Assembly (NCBI RefSeq): GCF_018449725.1
Contig: NZ_JAAVVC010000032.1
Span: 1 to 46,625, forward strand
Reading direction: 5' to 3'
Source: Pseudomonas sp. dw_612
GTDB lineage: Bacteria > Pseudomonadota > Gammaproteobacteria > Pseudomonadales > Pseudomonadaceae
DNA length: 46,625 nt
Part shown: positions 25,701 through 33,167 of the stretch, one piece after another
Layout of the letters: the number at the start of each line of letters is the position of its first letter
How positions within the stretch are numbered: position 1 is the first letter of the stretch
Program-made: the position numbers and the translations under genes
Notes under the pieces: generated by a model
What the model was told of the DNA's origin: nothing
Seen by the model: only the letters and a program-made list of their open reading frames with translations
Database searches by the model: none

Positions 25701-25797
25701 AGGAGAACACGCCCATCAGCAGCGCGACGAACATCAAATACCAGACGAACGACTGATGTTTGAGGGCCCATTCGGATAAGTTGAAACTCCCTTTCAT
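22744..25797 (-). CDS. triC: RND efflux pump, inner-membrane transporter, TriC-like
   Basis: A 1017-residue RND (HAE1-like) permease with the 12-helix, two-large-loop layout. The N-terminal MKGSFNLSEWALKHQSFVWY recalls P. aeruginosa TriC (1015 residues). The proton-relay pair is in helix 4 as LLVDDAMITVEMM near residue 402. Two adaptor lipoprotein genes lie upstream with ATGA overlaps, giving the unusual two-adaptor arrangement of TriABC, a triclosan-exporting pump that uses a separate outer-membrane channel (OpmH). No outer-membrane channel gene is in the window. The substrate here is inferred only from similarity. Confidence 0.92.
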   Translation of the reverse strand: MKGSFNLSEWALKHQSFVWYLMFVALLMGVFSYMNLGREEDPSFTIKTMVIQTRWPGATQEETLKQVTDRIEKKLEELDSLDYVKSYTRPGESTVFVYLRDTTSAKDIPEIWYQVRKKINDIRGDFPKGLQGPGFNDEFGDVYGSVYAYTADGLSMRQLRDYVEQVRAAIRDVPGLGKVEMVGEQDEVLYLNFSTRKLAALGIDQRQVVQSLQSQNAVTPAGVIEAGPERISVRTSGQFASEKDLANVNLRLNDRFYRLADIAEISRGYVDPATPEFRFNGHPAIGLAIAMKKGGNIQEFGKALHQRMTDLTADLPVGVGVHNVSDQADVVEKAVGGFTSALFEAVVIVLIVSFISLGVRAGLVVACSIPLVLAMVFVFMEYSGITMQRISLGALIIALGLLVDDAMITVEMMVTRLEMGETKEQAATFAYTSTAFPMLTGTLVTVAGFVPIGLNASSAGEYTFTLFAVIAVAMLVSWVVAVLFAPVIAVHILSADVKPHSAEPGRIGRAFNGGMFWAMRNRWWAIGITIALFVGAVFSMQFVQNQFFPSSDRPEILVDLNLPQNASMDETRKAVDKLEATFKDDPDIVRWSTYIGEGAIRFYLPLDQQLQNPYYAQLVIVSKGLESRTALSQRLRERLRKDFVGIGSYVQALEMGPPVGRPIQYRVSGKDIDQVRKHAIELATALDQNSHIGEIIYDWNEPGKVLRIDIAQDKARQLGLSSEDVANLMNSIVVGSPITQVDDDIYLINVVGRAEDAERGTPETLQNLQIVTPGGTSIPLLAFATVRYELEQPLVWRRDRKPTITIKAAVRDEIQPTDLVKQLQPTIDKFAAGLPVGYKVATGGTVEESGKAQGPIAKVVPLMLFLMATFLMIQLHSVQKLFLVASVAPLGLIGVVLALIPTGTPMGFVAILGILALIGIIIRNSVILVTQIDALEKEGLAPWDAVAQATEHRRRPILLTAAAASLGMIPIAREVFWGPMAYAMIGGIIIATLLTLLFLPALYVAWYKIREPKKEVR

Positions 25798-26861
25798 CGC
25801 GGGCTTTCCTCGTCGATTTTGACTTTTTGCCCGGGTTTCAGGCTGTTCACACCGGCGCTGACCACGCGCTCACCGGACTTCACGCCGTCGGCCAGCACCA
25901 CCGTTGAATCGGTGCGGCTGATCAGGCTGACGTCCCGTGGGGAAACGGTCTGGTTTTGCGGGTCGATGACCCAGATGCGGGTTTTGCCATCGACTTCTTG
26001 CAGCGCGCTGACCGGCAATTCCAGACGCGGCTTGATCGCGGAACTGAGGGTCACACTGATCGCCGTACCGAGACGAAAGCCTGGCGGCGTGTCGGTCAGG
26101 GTCAGGCGGGCGCGACGGGTGCGGGTCGCGCTTTGAGCCTGGGGTTCGATTTCACGAATGATCGCGGTGCTGGTGATGCTCGGGTCCAGTTGCGCGGCGA
26201 CCTGAAACACCACGTCCGCCGGCAGTTGATCGACCAAGGTGTCCGGCAGGTCGATCACCGCTTCCTTGATGTCCGGTTGCGCCAGGGTCACCACTTGCTG
26301 GCCGGCGGTGACGACTTGCCCGGCCTCGGCGTTCCAGGCGGTGACGATGGCTTTGTGATCGGTGCGCAACTGCACGTAATTGAGTTGGTCCTTGGACTGA
26401 TCGACCGCAGCCTTGGCTTGATCAAGGGACGCCTGGGTGGTTTTCAGGTCGGTCTGGGCGATGTCCAGTTGCGCCTGGGCGCCGACGCCGCGATCAAACA
26501 GCGCTTGCTGACGGCGGGCGTTGGCCTGGGCGTTGATGAATTGCGCCTGGATGCGCGCCAGATCGCCCTCGGCTGAACGCAATTGGTTCTGCTGATCGGT
26601 GGGGTCGAGGGTCGCGAGCAGGGCGCCCTTCTCGACTTCGGCGCCGACGTCGACATTACGGCTGGCGATGCGGCCCGGTACGCGGAAGCCGATATTGCTT
26701 TCATAGCGGGCCTGGATGCTGCCGGCGAAACGGCCGAGGTCTTCCTGATTCAGGGATTTGACTTCGATGGACAGCACCGGGCGCACGGGCTCGGGCGGCG
26801 GTTCTTTTTTCGAGCACGCGACCAGCAGCAGGCCGGCGGACAACAGCATCAGGCGCTTCAT
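25794..26861 (-). CDS. triB: RND periplasmic adaptor lipoprotein, TriB-like
   Basis: A 355-residue membrane-fusion protein. The signal peptide ends in a lipobox LLVAC near residue 16, so it is a lipoprotein. The mature chain has a lipoyl-like half-motif (IGFRVPGRIASRNVDVGAEV), a long coiled-coil region around residues 80-170 rich in Ala, Gln and Asp, and beta-barrel/membrane-proximal domains. The start at 26861 is chosen because it begins with the signal peptide; the longer frame lacks one. Its stop overlaps the triC start, and its start overlaps the triA stop (ATGA both times), showing one transcript with triA and triC. Confidence 0.9.
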   Translation of the reverse strand: MKRLMLLSAGLLLVACSKKEPPPEPVRPVLSIEVKSLNQEDLGRFAGSIQARYESNIGFRVPGRIASRNVDVGAEVEKGALLATLDPTDQQNQLRSAEGDLARIQAQFINAQANARRQQALFDRGVGAQAQLDIAQTDLKTTQASLDQAKAAVDQSKDQLNYVQLRTDHKAIVTAWNAEAGQVVTAGQQVVTLAQPDIKEAVIDLPDTLVDQLPADVVFQVAAQLDPSITSTAIIREIEPQAQSATRTRRARLTLTDTPPGFRLGTAISVTLSSAIKPRLELPVSALQEVDGKTRIWVIDPQNQTVSPRDVSLISRTDSTVVLADGVKSGERVVSAGVNSLKPGQKVKIDEESPR

Positions 26862-27961
26862 TGGTCGGCTCCCGGTGCCAAATCCTTGTAGGTGTTTTCG
26901 GCGATGTCCACTTTCATTCCCGGGTGCAGTAACTGGCCACCGGCGATGATGACTTTTTCGCCACCCTCCAGACCGCCGCTGATGATGACTTTGCCGGTCA
27001 GGTAGCGGCCGACGGTGACGGTGTGCAGTTGCGCCTTGCCGTCGGCGTCCACCAGCCATACGGCGGGGTCGCTGAGGTTTTTGGTCAGGGCTGACCAGGG
27101 CAGTTCCACCGCCGATTTACCCGGCGTCTTCGCCGTGGCGCTGACCACCGAGCCGAGTTGCATGCCGTCGGGCAAGCCATGGAGGGTGACTTTGACTTGC
27201 ACGGTGCCGGTCTGTGCGGACACCGCCGGGGTGATTTCCCTGACCGTGCCGGTGGTTTTGATCGCGGGGTTGTCGAGCAGGCTGACCACTACAGATTTAT
27301 CCGAGGGCGGCTCGGCCAGCAGCGATTCGTAGACGTTGAACACGGCGTCGCGCTCACCGTCCCGGGCCAGGCTGAAGATCGGCACCGTGGCTTGCACAAC
27401 CTGGCCGACTTCGGCCTGACGCGCGGTAATCACACCCGGCGCTTCGGAGATCAGCGAGGTGTAACTCAGTTGTTCCCGGGCATTGGCCAGTTGCGCCTGG
27501 GCGGCGGTCAGGGCGCTTTGGCTGCTGCGCAATGCAGCCTGGGCGGCATCGTATTCGCTTTGGCTGGTGTAGCCCTTGGGCAGGAGTTTTTGCTGGCGCA
27601 CGAACGCGGCGGCGGTCTGTTTGACCCGAGCCTGTTCGGCGGTGACCTGAGCCTGGGCCGAATCGACGTTGGTCTGCAGGTCTTTCGGATCGAGTTTGGC
27701 GAGCACCTGCTTGGCGGACACCCGGTCACCGACGTCGACCATGCGCTGGATGATCTTGCCGCTGACGCGGAACGACAACTCGGTCTGCACCCGGGCCTGG
27801 ACATCGCCGGTGAGGGTCACAGAAGCGGCGTAATCCGCAGGATTGACCGCTTGCACGAAGACCCGCGGCAGGTCTTTTTCGACCGGTTTTTTATCGCCGC
27901 AAGCGGTCAGCAGCGCGAAAACGCCCAGCCCCACCATGATTTTCAATCCGCTACCCGCCAT
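26858..27961 (-). CDS. triA: RND periplasmic adaptor lipoprotein, TriA-like
   Basis: A 367-residue membrane-fusion protein, first gene of the pump operon. The signal peptide has a lipobox LLTAC near residue 21. ELSFRVSGKIIQRMVDVGDRV is the lipoyl-domain half; the coiled-coil arm is about residues 85-165. It is a diverged paralogue of the adaptor encoded next; both are likely needed, as in TriAB. An AAGGAG ribosome-binding site precedes the ATG. No regulator gene is adjacent. Confidence 0.9.
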   Translation of the reverse strand: MAGSGLKIMVGLGVFALLTACGDKKPVEKDLPRVFVQAVNPADYAASVTLTGDVQARVQTELSFRVSGKIIQRMVDVGDRVSAKQVLAKLDPKDLQTNVDSAQAQVTAEQARVKQTAAAFVRQQKLLPKGYTSQSEYDAAQAALRSSQSALTAAQAQLANAREQLSYTSLISEAPGVITARQAEVGQVVQATVPIFSLARDGERDAVFNVYESLLAEPPSDKSVVVSLLDNPAIKTTGTVREITPAVSAQTGTVQVKVTLHGLPDGMQLGSVVSATAKTPGKSAVELPWSALTKNLSDPAVWLVDADGKAQLHTVTVGRYLTGKVIISGGLEGGEKVIIAGGQLLHPGMKVDIAENTYKDLAPGADQ

Positions 27962-28073
27962 GCAAACTCCTTTTCGTTGTACGAACGTGCAAGTGACGAT
28001 ACGACTGTGAGCTTAGAACAGGGTTCAATGGGTGCACTGACCGCGATAAATAATGTGATCAAACCGCTGTCTT

Positions 28074-28206
28074 TGTAGCAGCTGGCGAAGCCTGCGTTCG
28101 GCTGCGAAGCAGTCGTCAAACCTGAGTACTCAGTCTGCCTGATACACCGCGGTGTCTGACTTCACGACTGCTTCGCAGCCGAACGCAGGCTTCGCCAGCT
28201 GCTACA
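28074..28206. repeat. Perfect 43-bp-arm inverted repeat with nested palindromes
   Basis: The arms 28074-28116 and 28164-28206 are exact complements over 43 bases (the left starts tgtagcagctggcgaagcct). The 47-base loop holds two perfect 12-base palindromes, ctgagtactcag and acaccgcggtgt. It lies between divergent genes: 112 bases upstream of triA and 58 bases upstream of the AAA ATPase. The arms resemble a long REP variant but share only the GTAG-AGC-GCGAAG theme with the other families. Confidence 0.92.
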
Positions 28207-28263
28207 GGTCACGGTGTGGCCGACAATAAGGCAAACTGGCCGCCTATGCAGCAGGAAGCTCTT

Positions 28264-29424
28264 ATGCTCAAAACCCTCGCGGTGGCCAATTACCGCTCGA
28301 TCAATAAATTGGTGATCCCGCTGGGTCGGTTGAACCTAATCACCGGCCCCAACGGCAGCGGCAAGTCCAACCTCTACCGTGCGTTGCGCCTGCTGGCGGA
28401 AACCGCCCAGGGTGGCGTGGTCAATGCGCTGGCCCGTGAGGGCGGGCTGGATTCGACGTTCTGGGCCGGGCCGGAAAACATCACCCGGCGCATGCGCAGC
28501 GGCGAAGTGCCAATCGAGTCCACCGTGCGCCACAGCGTCAAACGCCTGCGCTTGGGATTTGCCGGGCAAGACTTCAGCTATTCGATTGCCCTGGGGTTGC
28601 CTGCGCCGACACAGTCCTACTTTTCCCTCGACCCGGAAATCAAAAAAGAATGCATCTGGGCCGGGCCGCTCTATCGCCCGGCCAGCCTGCTGGTGGACCG
28701 CGAAGGCCCGATGATTCGTGCCCGCGAGGGCCGCAACTGGGACGTGCTGGCCCAGCACACGCCGAACTTCGACAGCCTGTTCGATCAGGTCGGCAGTTTT
28801 CGCACCTCACCGGAAGTCATGCACCTGCGCGAATTCATCCGCCGCTGGCGCTTCTACGATCACTTTCGCAGTGACGCCGACGCCCCGGTGCGCCAACCGC
28901 AACTGGGTACGCGCACGCCAGTGCTGCATCACGATGGCCGCGACCTGGCGGCGGCGTTGCAGACCATCCGCGAAATTGGCGATCCAGAGGCTTTGCAAGC
29001 GGCCATCAGCGATGCGTTCCCCGGCGCACGGTTGAACATCGCGCCGTTGCAGGGTGGACGCTTCGCCATCGAGTTTTATCAGGAAGGGTTGCTGCGGCCA
29101 CTGTCGGCGGCGGAATTGTCGGACGGCACGCTGCGTTATCTGCTGTTGGTCGCCGCGCTGCTGACGCCTCGGCCACCGTCGCTGATGGTGCTGAACGAGC
29201 CGGAAACCAGCCTGCACCCGGACCTGTTGCCGGCGTTGGCGCGGTTGATTATCCGTGTGTCCGGGCAGTGTCAGGTGTGGGTGGTGTCCCATGCCCGGCG
29301 CTTGATCTCGGCGTTGCAGGAGGACCCGGAGTGCAATTGCATTGTCCTGGAGAAAACCCTGGGCCAGACCGGGATCGTCGGGCAGCGGCTGCTGGATGAG
29401 CCGGCGTGGCATTGGCCGGATTGA
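28264..29424 (+). CDS. AAA-type ATPase (SMC/RecF-like, DUF2813/AAA_21 class)
   Basis: A 386-residue ATPase with an ABC-type head like those of RecF/SMC and OLD-family proteins. Walker A is GPNGSGKSN (residues 28-36); the signature-like region is LSDGTLRYLLLVAALL, Walker B is MVLNEPETSLHP, and the switch histidine is in WVVSHARRL. No nuclease (TOPRIM) domain, coiled coil of length, or HTH is visible, so it is smaller than OLD nucleases. The start at 28264 has AGGAAG eight to nine bases upstream; in-frame upstream starts at 28216 (GTG) and 28246 are less well supported. It stands alone between a palindrome and a dispersed repeat. Its role is unknown. Confidence 0.85.
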   Translation: MLKTLAVANYRSINKLVIPLGRLNLITGPNGSGKSNLYRALRLLAETAQGGVVNALAREGGLDSTFWAGPENITRRMRSGEVPIESTVRHSVKRLRLGFAGQDFSYSIALGLPAPTQSYFSLDPEIKKECIWAGPLYRPASLLVDREGPMIRAREGRNWDVLAQHTPNFDSLFDQVGSFRTSPEVMHLREFIRRWRFYDHFRSDADAPVRQPQLGTRTPVLHHDGRDLAAALQTIREIGDPEALQAAISDAFPGARLNIAPLQGGRFAIEFYQEGLLRPLSAAELSDGTLRYLLLVAALLTPRPPSLMVLNEPETSLHPDLLPALARLIIRVSGQCQVWVVSHARRLISALQEDPECNCIVLEKTLGQTGIVGQRLLDEPAWHWPD

Positions 29425-29434
29425 GGGGTGTCAG

Positions 29435-29613
29435 CTAGAACCACCCCTCACCCTAACCCTCTCCCCAAAGGGGCGAGGAGACTGACCGAGTTGTTCTTAG
29501 AGCTACATCGACCTGAAAAATCGAGCTGAACTCAGGTTTTGAAAGCGACAGAGATCGGCTCCCTTTCCCCCTCTCCCCTCTGGGGAGAGGGCTGGGGTGA
29601 GGGGTGGCTCTCA
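29435..29613. repeat. CT-rich ~175-bp dispersed element, copy 3 (complete)
   Basis: The complete element runs from agaaccacccctcacccta to gtgaggggtggctctcag, with a CT-rich and GA-rich hairpin at each end and the core words gactgaccgag and tacatcgacctgaa. It lies between the convergent stop codons of the AAA ATPase and the ABC binding protein, where its terminal hairpins could terminate transcription in both directions. Confidence 0.85.
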
Positions 29614-29648
29614 GCCTCACCGCAGAATCAACAGAGGTCAGCAGAAGA

Positions 29649-30530
29649 TCACCCCTGCCACTTCCCACCCTCGACAATCACGCTCTCCGGCTTGGTGTCA
29701 TCGCTCAGTTCTTTACGCACATATTGGTCGTACAGCTTGAGCAAATACTTCTCCTCACCCAACTTCGCCAACTCGACATTCACCCAGTCCCGCAGCTCGA
29801 TGTTGCCCTTCTTCACGGCTGGCGCAATCGGCGCTTCGGCGCCCAGGGTTTGCTCCAGCACGCGATAGCCCGGGTTCTGCTTGGCCCAGCTGAACAGCAC
29901 CAGGTTGTCCTGGGCATAGGCATCGCCGCGACCATTGGCCAGGGCTTGCAGGGACTCGGAGTTTTTCTCGAACTTGAGCAGTTTCCAGTCCGGGTGATTC
30001 TTGGTCAGCCAGATATCAGCCGTGGTGCCGGTAGTGACGATGGTGGTGCGGCTCGCCAGGTCATCAAGATTCTTCACCGAGCTTCCCTGCGGCACCAAGG
30101 CCTGCACCGCGACCTTGAGGTTCGGGTTGGTGAATTCCACCGCCTCCTTGCGCTCCGGGGTCACGGTCATGTTGGCCAGGATCAGGTCGACCTTGTCGCT
30201 TTGCAGGAACGGAATCCGGCTGGCCGGCTCCACGGCGACGAACTCGACTTTGTTTTCATCGCCCAGCAAATCCTTGGCGAATTGGCGGCCGATGTCGGTA
30301 TCGAAACCGACGTAGCGCCCGGCCTCATCGACGAAACCGAACGGCGGCTTGTCGGTGAAAACCCCGACAATCAGCTTGTCCCGGGCCTTGATTTTGTCCA
30401 GATAGCTGGCCGGCGCCGCGTTTTCGCTGGCGACTTTCGGCTTCGGCGGTTCTTCGGATTTGTTGCAGCCGGCCAGCAGCGCGAGGCCGAGCAGCGGCAG
30501 TAAAAAGAGTGAAGACTTGGCAGTTTTCAT
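29649..30530 (-). CDS. Polar amino-acid ABC transporter, binding lipoprotein
   Basis: A 293-residue family-3 solute-binding protein. The lipobox LLAGC places the acylated cysteine at residue 22, so it is membrane-anchored, unlike TcyJ. The mature part has KLIVGVFTDKPPFGFVDEAG, YVGFDTDIGRQFAKDL and TVTPERKEAVEFTNP, typical of glutamine/cysteine-type binders. It is the last gene of a four-gene minus-strand operon with two permeases and an ATPase; ATGA overlap joins it to the ATPase. Ligand is not certain: cystine or another sulfur amino acid is suggested by the neighbourhood. Confidence 0.88.
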   Translation of the reverse strand: MKTAKSSLFLLPLLGLALLAGCNKSEEPPKPKVASENAAPASYLDKIKARDKLIVGVFTDKPPFGFVDEAGRYVGFDTDIGRQFAKDLLGDENKVEFVAVEPASRIPFLQSDKVDLILANMTVTPERKEAVEFTNPNLKVAVQALVPQGSSVKNLDDLASRTTIVTTGTTADIWLTKNHPDWKLLKFEKNSESLQALANGRGDAYAQDNLVLFSWAKQNPGYRVLEQTLGAEAPIAPAVKKGNIELRDWVNVELAKLGEEKYLLKLYDQYVRKELSDDTKPESVIVEGGKWQG

Positions 30531-31309
30531 AGCAGTTCCAGTTCCTTTGTTTGAGTCTTTTTGGGCAGGGCTTCGACGTAGGAGAATTTCTCCAGGAACT
30601 GCTGCGCTCGTGCGGTTTGCGGGTTCGTAAAGAAAAGCTCGGGAGGGTTTTGCTCGAGGATGCGCCCGGCATCCATGAACACGATGCGGTCGGCCACGGC
30701 GCGGGCGAAGGCCATTTCGTGGGTGACGATCAACAGGGTCATGCCTTCGCGGGCCAGGCCCTGAATCACTTCCAGCACTTCCTTGACCATTTCCGGGTCG
30801 AGGGCGGCGGTGACTTCATCGAAGAGCATGACCTTGGGGTTCATGCACAGCGAACGGACGATGGCGATGCGTTGCTGCTGGCCGCCGGAGAGCTGGCGCG
30901 GATAGGCGTCGCGCTTGTCCAACAAGCCCACACGCTCAAGCAACGCTTCGGCCTGGGCGCGGGCGTCGCGGCGATCACGTTTTTGCACTTTGACCGGGCC
31001 GAGCAGCAGGTTATCGAGCACGTTCATGTGCGGAAACAGGTGATAACTCTGGAACACCATACCGATCTGCTGCCGGACATCGCGCCAGTCGGTGCCCTTG
31101 TCCAGCAGCTCGCGGCCATTGAATTTCAAGCTGCCGCTGTGGGCGACTTCCAGGCCATTGAGGCAACGCAGCAACGTACTTTTGCCGCAGCCGCTGGGGC
31201 CGAGGATGACGATCACTTCGCCCGGTTTCACACTCAGGTCGATCTCGTTGAGCACCTGCTGCTCGCCGAAAAACTTGTTGAAACCCTTGAACTCGATCAA
31301 TGCGCTCAT
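30527..31309 (-). CDS. Polar amino-acid ABC transporter, ATPase
   Basis: A 260-residue GlnQ/HisP-type ABC ATPase. Walker A GPSGCGKSTLLRCLNGLE, signature LSGGQQQRIAIVRSL, Walker B VMLFDEVTAALDPEM (with Val in place of the usual Pro after DE) and switch histidine VTHEMAFARAV are visible. The final 15 residues form a Lys/Glu-rich tail. Start and stop overlap the neighbouring genes by four bases, so it is coupled with the permease upstream and the binding protein downstream. Confidence 0.92.
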   Translation of the reverse strand: MSALIEFKGFNKFFGEQQVLNEIDLSVKPGEVIVILGPSGCGKSTLLRCLNGLEVAHSGSLKFNGRELLDKGTDWRDVRQQIGMVFQSYHLFPHMNVLDNLLLGPVKVQKRDRRDARAQAEALLERVGLLDKRDAYPRQLSGGQQQRIAIVRSLCMNPKVMLFDEVTAALDPEMVKEVLEVIQGLAREGMTLLIVTHEMAFARAVADRIVFMDAGRILEQNPPELFFTNPQTARAQQFLEKFSYVEALPKKTQTKELELL

Positions 31310-31965
31310 GCTTGCGTCCAGCGCCGCTCCAGCACGCGCGATGCGGCCGAGAGCGGGTAGCAGATGAAAAAGAAAAACAGGAAAAGCGCGCCGTAGATCA
31401 GCACCGATTCGTAGGTGCGCTCGATGATCTGCTGGCCGACCTTGATCACGTCCACCACACCGATCAACACTGCCAGGGAGCTGGTCTTGATGATCCGTGT
31501 GTAGACGTTGATGGTCGGTGGTGTCATGCGTTTCAGCGCCTGGGGCAACAGCACGTAGCCGTAAAGCTGCGGGCCATTCAGGCCAATCGACAACCCCGCT
31601 TCACGCTGGCCGCGCGGCAACGACAGCAGCGCGCCACGCACCACTTCGCCGACCTCGCTGGCGCCCCATAGCGACAGCACCAGCACCGCGCACCAGAAGC
31701 TCGGAATGCTCAAGCCAAAGAAAATCGGCAGGCCGAAGAACAGCAGATACAGCCAGACCAGCACCGGGATCGCCCGGAACAGTTCCAGATAGACCCGCAA
31801 GATCGCGTTCAGCCACTTCGAATTCAGCGTGCGCAACACGCCGTAGAGCACGCCGCCGACGGTGCTGATGGCGATGCTCAGAAAGGAAATCGACAAAGTC
31901 TGCGCAGCGCCCTTGCCCAGTTGCGGCAACGACACCCACAGCAACTCAAGACCCGAACTGGCCAT
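31306..31965 (-). CDS. Polar amino-acid ABC transporter, permease 2
   Basis: A 219-residue HisM/GlnP-type permease with about five helices and the coupling loop REAGLSIGLNGPQLYGYVLLP. It overlaps the preceding permease gene by 20 bases and the ATPase gene by four. With the other permease it would make a heterodimeric membrane channel. Confidence 0.92.
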   Translation of the reverse strand: MASSGLELLWVSLPQLGKGAAQTLSISFLSIAISTVGGVLYGVLRTLNSKWLNAILRVYLELFRAIPVLVWLYLLFFGLPIFFGLSIPSFWCAVLVLSLWGASEVGEVVRGALLSLPRGQREAGLSIGLNGPQLYGYVLLPQALKRMTPPTINVYTRIIKTSSLAVLIGVVDVIKVGQQIIERTYESVLIYGALFLFFFFICYPLSAASRVLERRWTQA

Positions 31966-32611
31966 GCTGGAGCCTCCTTTCCAGACGGCTGAGCAGCAGC
32001 GACAGCGGCAAGAACAACAGCACGCAAATCAACGTCAGCACGGCGAGCATTTCGTAGGTTTTGTAGTAGAGCGCGATGTAGCTTTTGGTGGTGTAGAGAA
32101 TCTCCGGCACCGCCACCGCCGAGACCACGGTGGTTTCCTTGAGCAGGAAGATGAAATTGGCGAACAGCGACGGCAGGCTGAGGATGCCGGCTTGCGGCAG
32201 GATCACGTAGCGCAGCAATTGGCCGTGAGACAAACCGATGGAGCGGCCGGATTCGAGTTGCGCCTGGGGCACCGCATCGACACCGGCGCGCAGCACTTCG
32301 GTGAGGTAGGCGCCGCCGAGAAACGTCATGGTGATGATCGCCGCGGCAAATCCCGAAACGCTGATGCCCAGTGCCGGCAAGGCGAAGTAAACGAAGAACA
32401 GTTGAATGAGTAGTGGGGTGTTACGCGCCAGCTCCACATACAACCCGACCAGGCGCTGCAGGTAAGGCGTGCGGAACACCAGAATCGTCGCGTTGATCAG
32501 CGCCACCAGCAGCGACGTGCCGATGGCAATGAAGCCGACCTGCAGCGTCACGCCCACGGCTTTGAGAAACGCCGGCAGGGTGCTGAGGATAAAAGCGTAA
32601 TCGAAGGTCAT
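31946..32611 (-). CDS. Polar amino-acid ABC transporter, permease 1
   Basis: A 221-residue permease of the same family with coupling loop LESGRSIGLSHGQLLRYVILP. The ATG at 32611 (MTFDYAFILSTL) has an AGGA ribosome-binding site; the longer open frame upstream lacks homology. It is the first gene of the operon. About 78-85 bases upstream lies the palindrome CTTTAAAG shared with the tonB and receptor promoters, followed by an AT-rich run, which suggests sulfur-linked control. Confidence 0.92.
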   Translation of the reverse strand: MTFDYAFILSTLPAFLKAVGVTLQVGFIAIGTSLLVALINATILVFRTPYLQRLVGLYVELARNTPLLIQLFFVYFALPALGISVSGFAAAIITMTFLGGAYLTEVLRAGVDAVPQAQLESGRSIGLSHGQLLRYVILPQAGILSLPSLFANFIFLLKETTVVSAVAVPEILYTTKSYIALYYKTYEMLAVLTLICVLLFLPLSLLLSRLERRLQHGQFGS

Positions 32612-32688
32612 TGAACATCCTGAACGTCGCTCGGTAAGCGACGGTGGTGCAGTCCATGGGCGATGGATAACCACCCGGCAGGCACCGA

Positions 32689-32750
32689 CTTTAAAGGCAT
32701 AAGAATAAGAATTTAAATACCGTTAAAGCATATTGATATCACGCAAAAAA
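32689..32750 (-). promoter_or_regulatory. CTTTAAAG box and AT-rich promoter region of the amino-acid ABC operon
   Basis: CTTTAAAG occupies 32689-32696. An AT-rich run (ataagaataagaatttaaat and gcatattgatatc) follows to about 32750, consistent with a leftward promoter needing an activator. The same 8-base palindrome is in the promoter regions of tonB (38367) and of the TonB-dependent receptor (41553). Confidence 0.45.
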
Positions 32751-32892
32751 CTATCCCCCGGATTTGCGGTGGCAACGGAACACGACTATTTTCCTTTGCG
32801 CTGTAGGAAGGATCTTTTTTTCAATTTGCCCCTCCAAGGACGTACAGCTTTTGGCCAGACTCCCCGGCCAAACCATCACAAGGAAGAGAAAA

Positions 32893-32988
32893 ATGGCTGA
32901 CGCAAAAGTGCCGCAACGGCTGGACCCGCAGGACATCGTGAAATTGCTGGTGGCGTTGCGCCGGGCGTTGAAGGCCGGGGTGGCCTAG
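32893..32988 (+). CDS. Candidate 31-residue small protein
   Basis: A short frame (MADAKVPQRLDPQDIVKLLV...) with a strong purine-rich ribosome-binding site AAGGAAGAG ending six bases before the ATG. It is predicted to form one amphipathic helix with basic residues (RRALKAG) at the C-terminus. It lies in a 556-base gap, divergent from the ABC operon and followed 14 bases later by a REP unit, the usual mark of a gene end. No family is recognised. The ribosome-binding site and the REP at its end are the support. Confidence 0.45.
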   Translation: MADAKVPQRLDPQDIVKLLVALRRALKAGVA

Positions 32989-33001
32989 AACCCTTAAAAG
33001 C

Positions 33002-33085
33002 AAAAGATCGCAGCCTTCGGCAGCTCCTACACGGGTTCGCGTATCTCTGTAGGAGCTGTCGAGTGAAACGAGGCTGCGATCTTTT
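33002..33085. repeat. REP pair, variant right unit
   Basis: The left unit (aaaagatcgcagccttcggc...) is standard. The right unit reads gtaggagctgtcgagtgaaacgaggctgcgatc in two pieces, that is, gtaggagctg and ggctgcgatctttt with a changed middle (tcgagtgaaacga instead of ccgaa). This is a recurrent-looking alternative REP form. Confidence 0.85.
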
Positions 33086-33101
33086 GATCTTCTGGCGTAA
33101 C

Positions 33102-33135
33102 AAAAAACGCCGACGCTATAACAGCCGTCGGCGTT
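33102..33135 (-). terminator. Rho-independent terminator after the second metQ
   Basis: A perfect 10-base stem (aacgccgacg, 33106-33115, with cgtcggcgtt, 33126-33135) has a 10-base loop. On the minus strand it is followed by a run of T (the aaaaaa at 33102-33107 of the plus strand). It begins 33 bases beyond the metQ stop. Confidence 0.85.
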
Positions 33136-33167
33136 GAAACCTTGAAGGGGTTTGAGGCTGCGTCGAA

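Noticed and set aside
22684..25779. Very long open frame (about 1030 codons) on the plus strand opposite triC
   Set aside because: It is antisense to the complete RND gene, has the composition of a reverse-frame shadow (rich in His, Gln, Arg, Asp) and starts inside REP sequence.
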